Part shown: positions 21,713-34,184 of the stretch, in pieces
How the letters are laid out: the number at the start of each line of letters is the position of its first letter
How positions within the stretch are numbered: position 1 is the first letter of the stretch
Source: Akebia trifoliata
Taxonomy: Eukaryota > Streptophyta > Magnoliopsida > Ranunculales > Lardizabalaceae
Assembly (NCBI GenBank): GCA_017979445.1
Contig: CM030706.1
Span: forward strand, 26,700,281 to 26,764,280
Direction of reading: 5' to 3'
DNA: 64,000 nucleotides
The notes under the pieces: model-generated
What the model saw: the letters and a program-made list of their open reading frames with translations, nothing else
Database searches by the model: none
What the model was told of the DNA's origin: nothing
Made by a program: the position numbers and the translations under genes

Positions 21713-24299
21713 AATACAAAACACAAAATTCATCAGATGGGGTTTATGGCTGTGTAGGATTGTTCAAGTGTGGAACGAAATATTAGCGATACAAGTTAGG
21801 AGAATTGATATCCCTAACCCAAGCATTACCCATTGAATAAACAGGTTAGAGAGGTCAACACGATTACGACCCTAAGATGATTAGGCTCAACCCAAACCTG
21901 TCAACTGTTCACGGGTTGAATTAGAATTACCACCCCTATTCGATGTTGAAGGATTTCGAGGCCCAAAAAGATTGAATAAAATTATAAATATTTCAACCAA
22001 AAAAGAAAAACATTCATGGGGATTTAAAATCTCACTTCTGAGATTATGTTTGTATCAGGAGAAAAACCAAAAGAATCTTGATACACCAACATTCCAACTA
22101 GTACACATGTTTTCTTTTTTTTTGATAAGTAACTAGTATACAAGTTAACTTTAGTATATTATCATTCAATGCTTTCTACCACAACTCCATGCAAGTGAGG
22201 AAAGCCAAGAATTAGGAGAAACTCCATTCAGGATCAGGATAGCAATGGGGATTTTACGGTTAAATGAAGAGTAAGTTGAGCTTGAAATAGGAAATTATTA
22301 TAAAGGTATATATGATGGGACTAATATAGGGATGGGATGGGATGGGATGGGTACAACTCGTCTCCCTACCACATAAATGTCAGTAGAATAAAATTCAAAA
22401 AGGATCTGAGAAATGGAAGACATAACCCACACCTCACCAAGCAATGAACAAATCATCTACTACCAAGCAAACTTTACTGCATAGCAAATATCCTTAGCTA
22501 CTACTAAGCAAAACCATAAAGAATCAATTAAAAGAGATCCACAACTTTCAATTAGGTCTGCATTGGTGATTTGAAAGCATAACAACATAAGAAATCCAAA
22601 ATTGAATATTATTTCCAATGCCATACGGCTGATATAATGGTCCATTGCAACCTTTCTGTAGCAGTTTTTTTTTGTTTTTGTACTACTTTAAATCAATTAT
22701 CAAGTACCATTGGCATCTATCTAAAAAAGAAAGAATGTGAATTCCTCATAAAGTTATCCAAAAGTATGAACCTCGTCTTCGAAAGGGGGAAGGTCTCTTA
22801 AGCTAGAGTCTCAGGTTACCCAAAAAACCACCATTGGAAGGTGGATTATTCTCCTCTCATCTAACTTTCCTTGCTCTAGATGCTCTTACTGTGTTTTTCG
22901 CTTATTTCAATTGTTTCAGTTCCCAAGGTAATTTACCTCGAACAAAAAACCTAAGAACCACCAACAAGGAACTCCACCATCTTTACCATAGTAAAAAATA
23001 ATAAAATATAAAAGAAGAAGATAAATGTCCTCTTCAGCCAACCACATAGCATACAGAGATAATAGGGATAAATGGCGTAGAAGTTAGTGTGAATCCAAAT
23101 AGCAACTAAGTGCTTCTATAGTTGGCTCTCACTAGATCAATCCCTAGGTAGAAAGTACTGCAATCTAATTACTGGTATCGTTGTGATTTGGCTACAAACT
23201 CATCCAAAGAGAGTTAACTATGTAAAGATTTTGTTTTAGCTGACTCAAACTAGGATTCACCTCAAGATTACCTTACTACCAAATAAACCATAGAAATCTT
23301 CTCATGAACCATCATCAATTCAGTATGAACTACTAGATGAACAAGCTCTTATTGTTCTAGCTCCATACTACTTTACTAAAGCTTGAAAGCTTGAAGTATA
23401 GATCAGCTCTAGCAGGCACAGAAGTTCAATTTCTACTAGATCTGGTTTAACAATACTATTTTGGCTACCACTCTTTCCAACCTTCAACCAACAAAATCTA
23501 TTTTTTCTACCATCCCAAGCCTATAACTGATGCGTAGACTAAACTCCTCAAAAACGTGGAATCATTCTGCATTTGCTACCTAAACCTCTCTTCCTACCAC
23601 CATACTTGTTCAGACATGCGACAACTAAACTCTGATAATGTACCTCGAATAAATATTTCACAACACCACCCAATTCATCTCTGTTCTCTCTCTGCTTCTC
23701 TTGAGACCAGAAAAAAATTTATATCTATATATATATTTCTACATAATATGTACAAAGACGAAAGACAGATTTCTTGGCTACAATAATCCTTTAACCAACT
23801 GAAAGCTAACTCCATGCCATATTACCATTTTCTCTGAGACTTATCATATGATCCCATACGGACAATAGAGACCAAACCTTATCAAAAGTCTACACAGTCC
23901 ACAGAAAAAACCCATAGCCATTTTTAATAAATACCCACTTCTACAATGTTTACACCAATGATGATACAAAGCTTGAAACTACCTAACCACATTGAGAATC
24001 CAACTAAAGATTCTGAATTTTGTCAAAACATGGGAAAAATTACTTCATCAAACAAATTGGAAAGAGAGGATCCATACAGTACAAGGTTGAAAAATCCCTT
24101 TTGCTAGCCTTCGTTAAGAATCTACTGTTGTCAAAACAGAAAAGAGAACATGATAAATTTAAAAAAAATCTTGTCATATTATTTTTCCATGTCAATCATA
24201 CAACACACATATGTTCTCCACTTCTCAACAATAATCAATGACTAATTAGATATCAAAGCTCCACCACAAATCTGATTAAGAAATCTAGTACAGGCTGAT
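21713..24299. other. Unassigned intergenic stretch
   Basis: No gene recognised on either strand. A possible transposon edge lies at about 21790-21945 (gacctaacccaagc .. gaattaccacccct resembles the 'aggggtggtaatt' ends of common plant elements), but no partner end was found. Confidence 0.4.
22329..22351 (+). repeat. (GGGAT)n microsatellite
   Basis: About 4.6 perfect copies of a 5-bp unit. Confidence 0.9.
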
Positions 24300-25015
24300 A
24301 ATTTTTTTTATTAAGTATAAATATCTTCAAAAAGAGGAAAAAAGAATGTACAAAGGCGATCGAGATGACCAACCAAGAGACACAAATCGACTCAAAGCCA
24401 GCTAGATCTCACATAAAGAATCGCACTTAAATACAAAGTCCTCAAAAAATACACCCCTTAAACTATGGACAAAGCTTACACCAAAAGAAAAGCAAGCCCA
24501 AAACATCCTGAGTAGAGGCCAACACATCCTTGAAAACCCTTCTATTCCTTTCCAACCACAACCCCCAACAAGTAGAAAAGAGAGTAATCTCCACAAGATT
24601 TTCTTCCTTTTGGAGAATAAGGAAAGATCCCAACATTGAAACAAAGCCAACAAAAAGGATGGTGTCACCCAAGGGACCCTAAAAAGAGAGAAAATTTTTG
24701 ACCAAATGGAAACCGAAAACTTGCAATGAATAAGAATGTGATCAACTGATTCCGCACTTTAATTGCAAAGAAAGCAACAATTGGGGTTATCGTACCCGAG
24801 AAATAAGGATGTTTAAATTAGGGAGTCTACTGGAGGTGGCCAGCCAAATAAAAAAAGCAAACTTTCAAAGGAACTCTCGACCCCCAAATGAGAGAAGAGG
24901 AGAAGTTAGTAGCCAAACTTGGAGATGCTTCCAAAACTGAGGTGAAAGAGCTTACTGAGACATACATGTCCTCTTCCGAGACACACATGTGGTTCCAATC
25001 CAGCTAGCTAGTTAG
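24300..25015 (-). mobile_element. L1-type LINE 3' fragment
   Basis: The - strand shows the L1 C-terminal tail (LVEITLFSTCWGLWLERNRRVFKDVL..VLGLLFFWCKLC, about 24480-24610) and an A-run at the 3' end (24301-24311). It closely parallels the element at 20466 but is a separate, older copy. The 5' boundary is approximate. Confidence 0.75.
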
Positions 25016-25039
25016 ATAAAATGGTGAGCTCCAAAAGTA

Positions 25040-26120
25040 TTATTTTGGCATAAATCTCATCAGACAATTCTATCAACAGGGGTGCACTCTGATGATTGAT
25101 CAACCTTAATTCTATACAACCAACGAGTGTTGGGCATAGTGACCAGGACCTCCATACATACAGGGAGAGGTTTTGTGTTCAAACCCCCTCATTGGCCACC
25201 CAAAGGGATTTATTTCGGCTTACCTGGTATTTGTCATTTGTGAGGTACCCGGGGGATTTGGGCGAGATATGGTGCTCTAAAATGCTAGTTGCCTCACCTT
25301 TGCTAGTCGGTCCAACTGGTTAGGACACCCCCATCGTAAATAAAAAACCCTTAATTCTACACCTTTTTTCAATCACTACGGATGGATCCATGCCCATATT
25401 CAAGAAGAAGTCTTTTGGTCCATATTATTAGCGGATGATGTACTACTAATTGTTGATTAAAGTAGAAGAAAATCCGAAATAGAATCAAGGAGGGCTTCAA
25501 ATAAATGGTTTTCAGATAAGTACGACCATGACAAAACATATGCAATAGAACTTTAGTGAGAACGCTCCTAGGGATGAGAAACTAGCAAAGATTGAACGTT
25601 TGAGCAATATGCAAACGACCATTTCGGTGTAGGTTCAATTATTCTTAAAGATGGAAAGATTGGCGAGGATATGAACAATATAATTAGCATTGGAAGGACA
25701 AAGTAGATAGACGCTTGTAGAGGTCTATAAGACTGACAAGTATTAATTAAACTAAAGAAGAAATCTTATAACACGAGAATTAAACCAATGCATTATGAAA
25801 CTGAATATTATCAGTCAAAAAAGAACATGTTCATAAAATGATTGTAGTAAAGATGAGGATTGTTGAGATTAAGAGTGGTTAGACTAGGAGAGGCTAAATA
25901 AAACCTAAGTATATTTGAGTAAATTCAAGAATAGCCTCCATAAAAATAAGTAGAGTCAAATGAGATAATTAGGGCATGTACCAAAAAGTGTAATAACAGT
26001 ACCAAAAGGAATGAGTATTTGGGTAACAGTCAAAAACTATAGAAGAGCTAAAAGAATGCCAAAAATGTCTTGGATGGAGAAAGGAAGAAATACATGAAGT
26101 TGAATGAAGTTATGACTCAA
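25040..26120 (+). mobile_element. RTE-like LINE fragment (reverse transcriptase C-terminal half), degenerate
   Basis: Split frames spell HIQEEVFWSILLADDVLLIVD (about 25387-25460; ADD catalytic core), GSIILKDGKIGEDMNN (about 25640-25680) and HKMIVVKMRI-like sequence (about 25835). These match the order of RTE-clade reverse transcriptases rather than L1. A SINE at 25118-25348 interrupts it. Stops and frameshifts are frequent and both boundaries are approximate. Confidence 0.7.
25118..25348 (+). mobile_element. tRNA-derived SINE with 14-bp target-site duplication
   Basis: The 231-bp element has an A box (gttgggcatagtgacc), a B box (gtgttcaaaccc) about 45 bp later, an internal CCCGGGGGATT block and an A-rich tail (aaataaaaaa). 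CCTTAATTCTATAC (25104-25117) and CCTTAATTCTACAC (25349-25362) flank it, a 14-bp duplication with one mismatch. It sits inside the RTE-like fragment, so it is the younger of the two. Confidence 0.8.
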
Positions 26121-27118
26121 AATATTTGGTTGACACATTGTACACCAAAACCAAATATTTTTTGTGAGTCATATGATGTGATCAATAAACAAATATGAGA
26201 AGAAAAAAAACGAAGCATCCCAACTAATTTCAGAGCCCCCAACTCCAAACGATGATTTACATTTAGTTCATTAATTGGATCTTCTTGATCAGAGGACTTA
26301 GTTTTTCTACTAACCAAGGACACACCACAACACCAAGATTTTAAAACCTTGGTCCTCCAAATCACTATCAATACAAAGTTTGTATGGCCCTAAAAATCCA
26401 TTGTTACAGAGAGACCAGAGACCCCCATCCACCTGAAAGCACCACTATCGGCGTCTTACATAAACATATGAACTCCAGCGACCAAAAATATAACAAATCA
26501 AGGCGTAAAATTGAACCATTTTCTCAAATAACTTCCAGTTAATATGTCCATTAGAGAATTCCACAATTAGGAGGCACAGATTCCTCCCCATGCAACATAA
26601 ATGCTGCATTTTCAACCAATGTGAGGCTTGCTAAGAAAGCAAGACAAACAATCCAAACATATATATATTTTTTTTTATCGATAACGATCCAAACATATTG
26701 AATTATACATCTGACACCCAAACATATCAAATAATATCGAACAATCCAAACATATTGAATTATTCAAAGGCCAATCAAAAAATACATTCTAATCATGATG
26801 TAACCAGCAATTTGTAGACTATAAAAGCGCAACATCAAAATTTCAGGTGGATAACATAAAATGATTATATCCCACTACATAGTTGAACAGAAAGCAAAAC
26901 ATAAATGAAATCCACAGGAAACAACATAGCTAAATTAAGAAATCCAGATTAAAGCTACCATCTGGTAATAAAAACACTCAATTAAAATAGTTCTACCATA
27001 AACACTCCAAAATAGAGAAATAACAACAAAACCACTAACGAATTCAGTGAGCACACAAAACCAACAGATAAAACCCAAATACTCTCATTGTCCAAAAGAA
27101 AGTGTGTTCTAATCAAAA
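26121..27118. other. CCT4 3' flank, nothing else recognised
   Basis: This probably includes the CCT4 3' UTR next to 27119. Short 'ccaaacatattgaatta' repeats occur at 26680-26765. No other gene is visible. Confidence 0.45.
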
Positions 27119-28723
27119 CTACCTCACCGTAATTATGTCATCAATCTTCAGAATCATCCTCACACACTCTGTCGCAAGTGTAATTGCACTAGTACTCACT
27201 AGCAATGGCTGCACCACGTTCTCCTCCAATATATTTGTGATCTGCCCTTTTCTCACATTGATCCCCGTATTGATCTCACCTTGCGCGTGTCGATTCCTAA
27301 GCTCTGTAACAATAGTTATAGGATTCAAACCTGCATTTTCCGCTAAAGTATACGGAATAACTTCAAGCGCCTCTGCAAATGACCGAATACAGTAACTCTC
27401 CATTCCTTGCAAGACCTTTGCCCAAGCACCGAGCTGCCTAGAAAGCTCAATCTCTGGTGCACCACCACCCGCAATCAAAAACCTCTTGTTCACCAAACAG
27501 CGGATAACGCACAATGCATCATGCAAACTCCTCTCGGCTTCATCTAAAACCAACTGATTTGAACCACGAACAAGCACTGTTGTCGTCTTCCCCATATCCT
27601 TAATCCCCGTAATTTTCACAATTTTTCCACCATCACCGAGTGAAACTTCCTCAACACAATCCGCACGGCCCAACTTCTCCTCACGAAAATGCTCGATATT
27701 CGCAATAGGTAAGCAATTCAAGGTCTTGGTGATGAACTCAATCTCATCTCGTTCAACATCCTTAACCACCAAAATCTTTGCTTTAGCAAGATAATGCAAG
27801 GACAAATCTGTCACCGCATCCCTCAAAATGCTCTTCTGAATCAACAAAACATTACAACCGGTCGCTTTAATCTTCTTAATCATACCTAGAATATAGTTCC
27901 GCTCCTCCTTCAAGATCCGATCCATCTGAGTATAATCAGAAACAACAATGCTCTGTTCTATATCAGTCTTTGGTGGGGAAATCTGAAACTGAATCACGGC
28001 GATCTTGGCATTTTCCACTCGAGTCAATCCACCAGAAGAATGACTCACTTTCTTATCGAACACCAATCCTTTAACAAGCTCTGTATCATCGACCGTTCCA
28101 CCAAGCATTTTAACGATCTTTACGTCTCGGAGATCAACAAGATCTGGTTTTTTCGGGTCGACGACTGACAAAACAGCATCAACAGCCAACGGAGCCAACA
28201 AAGTCGAGTATTGACTAACAACTTTGCTGTTTAACGAAGTACTCGCAGATTTCACGAGTGATTCTCGATCCGAAAGCTCGACTGGTACGGCCATGGCGGT
28301 TAAAATATCTACCGATTTTTGAGAAACTTTATGGAGAGAATCGGAGATAACGGTAGGATGGATGCCGTTATTGAGGAGAGTTAGACATTGTTTGAGGAGA
28401 GCACCAGCGATAACAACGACGGTTGTAGTTCCGTCTCCTGCAACTATGTCTTGAGATTTGGACAGTTCGACAAGCATCTTCGCTGCAGGTTGAAGAACTT
28501 CCATCTTGTTAAGGATTGTGGCTCCATCGTTGGTGATGATTACTTCACCTGAAGCAGTTGAGATCATCTTGTCCATTCCTTTGGGACCTAAACTTGTACG
28601 GACAGCATCTGCGACCGATCGAGCGGCTATGATATTGGCTTGGCGGATATCATCTTTCCTTTTGTTGTCTACGTAGCTCTCGGTCTTGGAGGATGATCGA
28701 GGTTGGATAGCTGCAGTCGCCAT
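27119..28723 (-). CDS. CCT4: T-complex protein 1 subunit delta (CCT4)
   Basis: This encodes the delta subunit (534 residues, full length) of the cytosolic group II chaperonin TRiC/CCT, a two-ring, ATP-driven machine that folds actin, tubulin and many other proteins. The N-terminal equatorial domain shows [10 protein letters not shown] (44-53), TNDGATIL (64-71) and the nucleotide-binding loop VAGDGTTT (94-101) with the catalytic Asp at 97. The C-terminal equatorial half has the [14 protein letters not shown] block, and the protein ends DDIITVR, which is typical of delta subunits. The reading frame is uninterrupted with no intron; I believe plant delta genes are often intronless, but this is from memory. 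The start [12 protein letters not shown] lies in a good context (cccATGGCG). Expression is probably constitutive. Telo-box motifs lie just upstream and a MITE begins about 150 bp from the ATG. Confidence 0.98.
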   Translation of the reverse strand: MATAAIQPRSSSKTESYVDNKRKDDIRQANIIAARSVADAVRTSLGPKGMDKMISTASGEVIITNDGATILNKMEVLQPAAKMLVELSKSQDIVAGDGTTTVVVIAGALLKQCLTLLNNGIHPTVISDSLHKVSQKSVDILTAMAVPVELSDRESLVKSASTSLNSKVVSQYSTLLAPLAVDAVLSVVDPKKPDLVDLRDVKIVKMLGGTVDDTELVKGLVFDKKVSHSSGGLTRVENAKIAVIQFQISPPKTDIEQSIVVSDYTQMDRILKEERNYILGMIKKIKATGCNVLLIQKSILRDAVTDLSLHYLAKAKILVVKDVERDEIEFITKTLNCLPIANIEHFREEKLGRADCVEEVSLGDGGKIVKITGIKDMGKTTTVLVRGSNQLVLDEAERSLHDALCVIRCLVNKRFLIAGGGAPEIELSRQLGAWAKVLQGMESYCIRSFAEALEVIPYTLAENAGLNPITIVTELRNRHAQGEINTGINVRKGQITNILEENVVQPLLVSTSAITLATECVRMILKIDDIITVR

Positions 28724-28734
28724 GGGAACGATAT

Positions 28735-28835
28735 TGAAGCTAAAACCCTAACCCTAGGGCTTTTGTTACGTTTCTGACGAAGAGTAAATGAAGAACTGAG
28801 GAAGAAAGAGAGGAGAAAACAAAAACCCTAACATG
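28735..28835 (-). promoter_or_regulatory. CCT4 5' leader with telo-box motifs
   Basis: On the + strand, AAACCCTAACCCTAG at 28743-28757 and AACCCTAAC near 28823 are telo-box sequences, which in plants mark promoters of translation and growth-related housekeeping genes. Both lie within about 110 bp of the CCT4 start codon. Whether they are promoter or transcribed leader cannot be decided from sequence. Confidence 0.6.
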
Positions 28836-28876
28836 AAAAAATGGTTTCGTTTTTATTTGATTTCGATACGTTTGAG

Positions 28877-29275
28877 AAGGGTAACTATAAAAGCACCCCA
28901 CGAATTAGTAAGGGCAACCCAGCCATAGCCGATTTATTTTGTCTTATATGACCTGATAGTTTTGAGCTGATTTCTAGAGAGGATGATCTATGACGAGGGA
29001 GATCATCCTCTCAAAATATCTGCCTATTTCTAACTTCTAATTTCATTAAAATTAGTTTACAAAATAAAATAGATAATTTACAATTTTTGAACTTGTTTTG
29101 ATGGGGTTAGAAATTTCGAAATGGATTAATTGGTGAGGATGATCTCCTCATCATATAGATCATCCTTATCCAAAATTAATTCATTCTAAAACTTTTAACG
29201 CATATAAAACAAAACAATTCGATTATGATGTGAGTTGCCCTTATTAATTCTTAGGGTACTTTTATAATTATCCTT
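28877..29275. mobile_element. Bi-palindromic MITE, copy 3, next to the CCT4 promoter
   Basis: The 399-bp element has long terminal inverted repeats of about 70 bp (left aagggtaactataaaagcac; the right end is its imperfect complement ending ataattatcctt). Inside are two 'aggatgatc..gagatcatcctc' hairpins as in copies 1, 2 and 4. Its left end lies 153 bp upstream of the CCT4 ATG. No clear target-site duplication is visible. Confidence 0.8.
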
Positions 29276-29387
29276 ATGAGAACTTACAAGTTTGGGAATC
29301 AAATGGACCACCAAAAGGTTCGGTAAAAGCTTTCCATGTCAAATAATTAAAAATATTCAAATTCTAAATAATTATGTAAATAAAATT

Positions 29388-30138
29388 GAGAGTTGATATT
29401 GGCACCTCAACTTTTACTTATTAAAATCTCAATTAAAAAATAAGAGAAGGAAAAGGTGAATATGCATTTCGTACACTGAACATAATGAAGTTCCAAGTGT
29501 GGTACACTGTTCATTTTAATTCCTAAAACATGCATTCATCATTTTATAACCTTTTTTTTTTCTTTTCGTACCAACCACAATGCACAAGACAACAATTAAA
29601 TATAACCATTTTTATGTGAAAGAACATATAAAGATTCGAAGGTGTGACCCGAAGAGCACACCCAGCCACCATCATTTTTATAACCTACGAACTCGTGACT
29701 TCATGACTTTTAATATCTATGAATTCATAGATATACTAATGTATTCATTGATTATAAAAGTGACAAACTCACTCGAAATGCATGTTTTGGGATTTAAAAT
29801 GAATAATATACTAAAACCAAAATTTAGACATAAGTTGACCCCAAAAAGGAAATATGTGAATGGTTGATAATAAGTAAAAGTTGGGTTGCCAATAGAAGTT
29901 CTCTCAAATTTTTTTGGTAGATTTCTCCTTTTTGGGTTTAGGATGTTATATAAACCTAACCATAATTGTAAACAATTGAAATTGTTTGGACAAGTTGTTT
30001 TGTGATGTTGAGATTATAATGCGAGCCAAACCTTGGAAATGTTTGAAGAGTGTGTATTAATCTTTAATTGGGGTGTGATATATAATTAAAGAAATTGGGA
30101 TGTAACAAGTAAAAGTTGGGGTGCCAATTGCAACTCTC
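29388..30138. mobile_element. TIR element A of a head-to-tail pair
   Basis: The left end gagagttgatattggcacc and the right end ggtgccaattgcaactctc are inverted copies, extended inward by 'aacttttacttatta' and its complement. It shares interior blocks (ccaatagaa..ctctc, cataattgtaaacaattgaaattg) with element B. There is no coding capacity. Confidence 0.65.
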
Positions 30139-30165
30139 ATTTTAAATATTTTTATAAATAAAATT

Positions 30166-30518
30166 GAGAGTGGCTATTGGCACCCCCAACTCGTACTTAT
30201 TAGAACCCAATTACAAAAAAAGGTAAAATAAATGAATAGCTGCACATAAGTAAAAGTTGCAAGCCAATAGAAACTCTCTCGCTTTTTCTTCGCAAGATTT
30301 TTATTTTTTGGTGATTAAGATTTTATATGGGTTTAATCATAACTGTAAACAACAATTGAAATTGTTTGAACAAATGTTATAATATTTTGTAATGTTGTGC
30401 TATAATTTGAGCCAAATCATTGTTATTTTGCAGTGTTCTTTAATCTATAATTGGGGTGTGATAAATAATTTAAGAAATTAGGGTGTAATAAGTAAAAATT
30501 GAGGTGCCAATATGACTC
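30166..30518. mobile_element. TIR element B of a head-to-tail pair
   Basis: This 353-bp element has the same terminal repeats as element A (gagagtggctattggcacc .. gaggtgccaatatgactc). Only 27 bp separate the two, and both left ends are preceded by 'aaataaaatt', so they arose by insertion at matching sites or by local duplication with an internal deletion. Confidence 0.65.
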
Positions 30519-31272
30519 ATAAAGTTTATAATGAAAACTATATTAATTTATTTTGTAATATAAAAATAATTATATATATGCCAAGTAGTAGGTGGGATGT
30601 GCAAACTAACATGTATTACTAAAGTTAAGATTATGCATTATTTAATTTTTATAATTACTTTAAAAAATTATTTCACAAATATCTAACTTTGCATTTATAT
30701 TTTATCAATTAATAGATTGTAAAGAGCTTTTTGTAATTTAAAATTATAAGGCGATTATAAAAATGATGTAACAACAATATTTTTATGCAATTTTTTAAAA
30801 TTAACTAATATGATTGTATTATGAAGGCTTTTTTGTAAATTAAAATATTAACAAAAGTGATTTTGTAGATTTTTAAAGAATTAAAAACTAACTAGTTGTG
30901 GTGATAGGGGAGTGTGATTGTGATTTTATTTTATTTTTGACAAAAATGACCTAGATATGCTAAACGTAAACGTGGGAGAATTCTTAATCTTCCAAATATT
31001 GGTGTAAACAAACACATATTCAACCTTCTTTCATTATGATAGATTTATTTAAAAATATTTTAATTTAATTTTCCATGATACGAGAAATCGAATTTGAAAA
31101 CCATGAAGATAGAGTAGAGACAAAAGATGCAATGTGTATCTGAAAATTGCTTTTTCGATAACTACAGGTTGGCAACTCATGCGAGTTGATAAACATTGTG
31201 CATTTGGAAGATTTATCTCATGCGTATTGGCAACTTGTCAACTCTTGAACTTGTTAAAAGTAGAGTGTTTCA

Positions 31273-31273
<1 letters not shown>
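30519..31273. other. AT-rich stretch, nothing recognised
   Basis: Mostly A and T, with no gene or transposon end that I can support. Confidence 0.5.

Positions 31274-31307
<34 letters not shown>
31274..31307 (+). repeat. (CT)n microsatellite
   Basis: About 17 copies of CT without interruption. Confidence 0.95.
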
Positions 31308-31310
<3 letters not shown>

Positions 31311-31502
31311 CTTCTTCTTCCTATTGTTTTTTCTGGGTTTGAAAATAGGAGTTTGTGGTTTTTCCTCTTCTTCTTTCATTTTTTTTCCTAGTTTTGAATG
31401 CGAATGTTTCTTCTTCTTTTCCTTTTATTTTTTCCTTCCTAATTTTGAAAAGAGGGATTTCTTTTTCTTGTTTTTTTTTTATTAATTTTTTTTAATGATT
31501 TT

Positions 31503-32060
31503 TGTAAAATTTCAAAGAATTATAGAAGAGAAGCATATTTTCTCATTGATACATATGGCATCTATACACCCAATACATTCATTAATTGTGTGAGAAAGAA
31601 AATAAAAACTATCCCATAATACATCTTGTGAAATATCTTTAAATGATAGAAAGTGAAATGACACATGTTTGTCTATCAATATAGTCATTTACAAATACAC
31701 ATAAACCCTAACAAAAAGAAATGACATATGATTGTCTATCTACAAGATCTTTTGCAAGATATACACAAAATTCCTAACACTCCCCCTCAAGTTGGCATGT
31801 GAAGGTTTAGAACACATAACTTGCGACTTTTGAAGCTTGAATTGATCTTGACCCAACAGTTTTGTAAACATATCAACAATTTGCAGAGACTTTGGTTTGC
31901 GTCACAAAAAATGATTTCACATGAGATTTTTTGATAGCTGCAAACAATAATAAATTTTCATCACAAACATTCATATTGTATAACATTTGCAAATGCAAAT
32001 GATTTGGTGTACCAAGCTGGGACATAAACTTTTGTGAAGTAAATAAATATCAATGAGACA
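31503..32060 (-). mobile_element. Ty1-copia 3' end: pol C-terminus, polypurine tract and LTR
   Basis: On the - strand, VDMFTKLLGQDQFKLQKSQV (about 31810-31875) is the end of a copia RNase H/pol frame. It is followed by a TTGAGGGGGAG polypurine tract (31781-31791) and an LTR beginning TGTTAGGAATT at 31779 and ending near ATTTTACA at 31503 (277 bp). The rest of the element is missing; the solo LTR at 32079 begins just beyond its right edge. Confidence 0.82.
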
Positions 32061-32078
32061 ATTATTTCAAATTGAGGT

Positions 32079-33763
32079 TGTAGATACGTGATTTATTTAA
32101 TTTTGAATATTATCCACTTTGGGGATTTTGGAGTCACCATTATTCATATTTGAAATGGGTGTGAATGGTCACCCGGATTGCATTTTTTTTTAAAAAAAAC
32201 ATGTTTTTTGACATTTGATGACTCTCGTATGGATATGACTCATTTGGTCAAACTTTTAATTCAAGGTAAGGGGGTCTATTTTATGAAGTAGGAAATGCGT
32301 TAAGCACTCTACTCCATCCACCATTGGTGGTAACCTCGAACTCAGTCCATCTTGAAAATAAAAATAAAATTAAAAAAAGAATTAAAAAATCTGATATGTG
32401 TCCTCAAGTATGAGGGGCTTTGATGTTGGTTCAACCCATTGAAGGCACCCTTATTGAAAAAGGGACCCTTTGATGGTTCAAACCATGGTGGTGTGTGTGA
32501 AGGTGTGTAGAAAGGGATAAGTAGAATAAGGGAGTTGGAAGGGGTGTTCTTTTGTCCAAACCCATATTACTTCTTTGTTGACTTTCTTTGCCTTTTCTTG
32601 ATGAATCCCTTTGACCTTCTTGGATTTGCTTGAGAAGAAGTTGAGAATTGAGAATTGAGGGTAATAGAGGTGAGTTGAGAGTTGAGAGTAGTGAGGTGAG
32701 TTGAGAGTTTTTTTTAGAGAGTATTTTTCTCAAATTTTCATTAAACTTGAGAATGAGAGAGGTTTTATAGAGTTTGGGAGTTATTTTTAGGGGTATGATG
32801 GGGTGAAATGAAGAGAAGTAGTAGAATGGTGTGGGGTTTAAGAAAAAGGTGTGGGTAAATTATAGATGATTGAAGGTCATTTGTGTAAGAAGGGTAAATG
32901 GGTTGGATCTTTCAATCCATTTGGGTTGAGTATTAGATGGAATAAAATAAATGAGAGTGGTTGAGAGGATGGGATTGTGTAAGAGGGTAATTAATTGGTG
33001 AAGTGAGTTGAGGGGATGAGATTTTAATTAAAAGAAGGGTTGTGTAAGAGCGTGGTTGATGATATTTTGGGAGGGTGTGGGATATGATGCCATGCGTTAA
33101 AATGGGTGGAAATGAATAGTTGAGATGAATTGATGAGAGTATGAGTGTTTAATTTGAGAGGAGGGGTGTGGGTTTATATTGTAGGTATGTGTTTTGTAAG
33201 GAATGATTAGGGTAGATTGGGGGGAGGTATAAGTTAGGGGTGTGGGTAGATTAAATTTTTTTAGAGAAAAGGTGATAAGTTGATGTGAGTAGATTATGAG
33301 TAGGTATAGGTTAGGGGTGTGGGTAGATGATATTTAGAGAAAAGGTGATGGTATAGGTTGGGGATGAGGGAGGTGAGTTGGGGTGGTAACATGTGTCCCA
33401 CCTTGATGATTGTGGTGATTGGTTATGATGTTGGGTTGGGTTGAGAATTGGGCTTGGGTAGAGTGTTGGGTAGGTATAGTGTTGGATTAGGCTTAGGTTG
33501 TGGGTCGAATATGAATGGATTTGAGTTGAATGGGTTTGGGTAATGGGTAGAATAAGAATGAGTTTGGGTTTATGTTGGATTGAGTTGAAGAGTGTAGAAG
33601 GGTGATGAGGAATTGGGGTCCATGGGCTACGTGGGAAGCCTTAGGCCATTTATTGAAAGAAATAGAGGGCTTTTGGAGGTATGGGCTTTGAGGGCTCAAT
33701 CCATTTTTTACTATCTTTTTGGGTATTTTGCGTCGAGCGCCCGGTCAAATTTGAGTGTCTACA
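32079..33763. mobile_element. Solo LTR, 1.69 kb, family X copy 1
   Basis: It starts TGTAGATACG and ends GTGTCTACA (TG..CA with 6-bp inverted ends), flanked by GAGGT on both sides (32074-32078, 33764-33768). No internal retrotransposon domain remains, so it is a solo LTR left by recombination between two LTRs. G-rich purine tracts dominate the right two thirds. It shares its whole length with 34691-36411. Confidence 0.88.
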
Positions 33764-33768
33764 GAGGT

Positions 33769-34147
33769 GTTCATACATTGTTGTCCAATCACATGAAAAT
33801 CCCTTGAGCATTATTAACCTCAAACAACATTTGAGATAAAGCATCAAACACGTGACGAAGATGAAAGCTAAAAGACTAAGCTTAATAATAACACATGGCC
33901 AATATTTTTTATTATTATCAATGAAGAGAATACTATATATTTCCCAAGAATATAGAACTTCTTAATGTTTGAACAAATATAATAGTATCTCAAATTGGTG
34001 GTGTTGTCTTTTCGCTTTCCCTGATTTTATCATCTTTTTTTTTCTCATTTCCTTTTGAATTGGCCTCTTCAAAACCTGAAGTTTTGAATTCCATGCCTTT
34101 CACCATTCAAATTCTTAAAAATGAGATTCATCATTTTGGAGATATAT

Positions 34148-34150
<3 letters not shown>
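33769..34150. other. Unassigned spacer
   Basis: No gene or repeat recognised between the first solo LTR and the AT microsatellite. Confidence 0.45.

Positions 34151-34182
<32 letters not shown>
34151..34182. repeat. (AT)n microsatellite, left flank of a MITE
   Basis: Sixteen AT units directly abutting the MITE at 34183. The same repeat continues at 34564. Confidence 0.95.

Positions 34183-34184
<2 letters not shown>

Noticed and set aside
27102..27395. Open frame antisense to CCT4
   Set aside because: Shadow of the conserved CCT4 coding strand, with no independent support.
32431..32733. Frames inside the solo LTRs (also 33493-33847 and 35769-36348)
   Set aside because: They come from purine-rich LTR DNA, rich in Pro, Ser and Leu on one strand, and are not conserved in frame between the two LTR copies.
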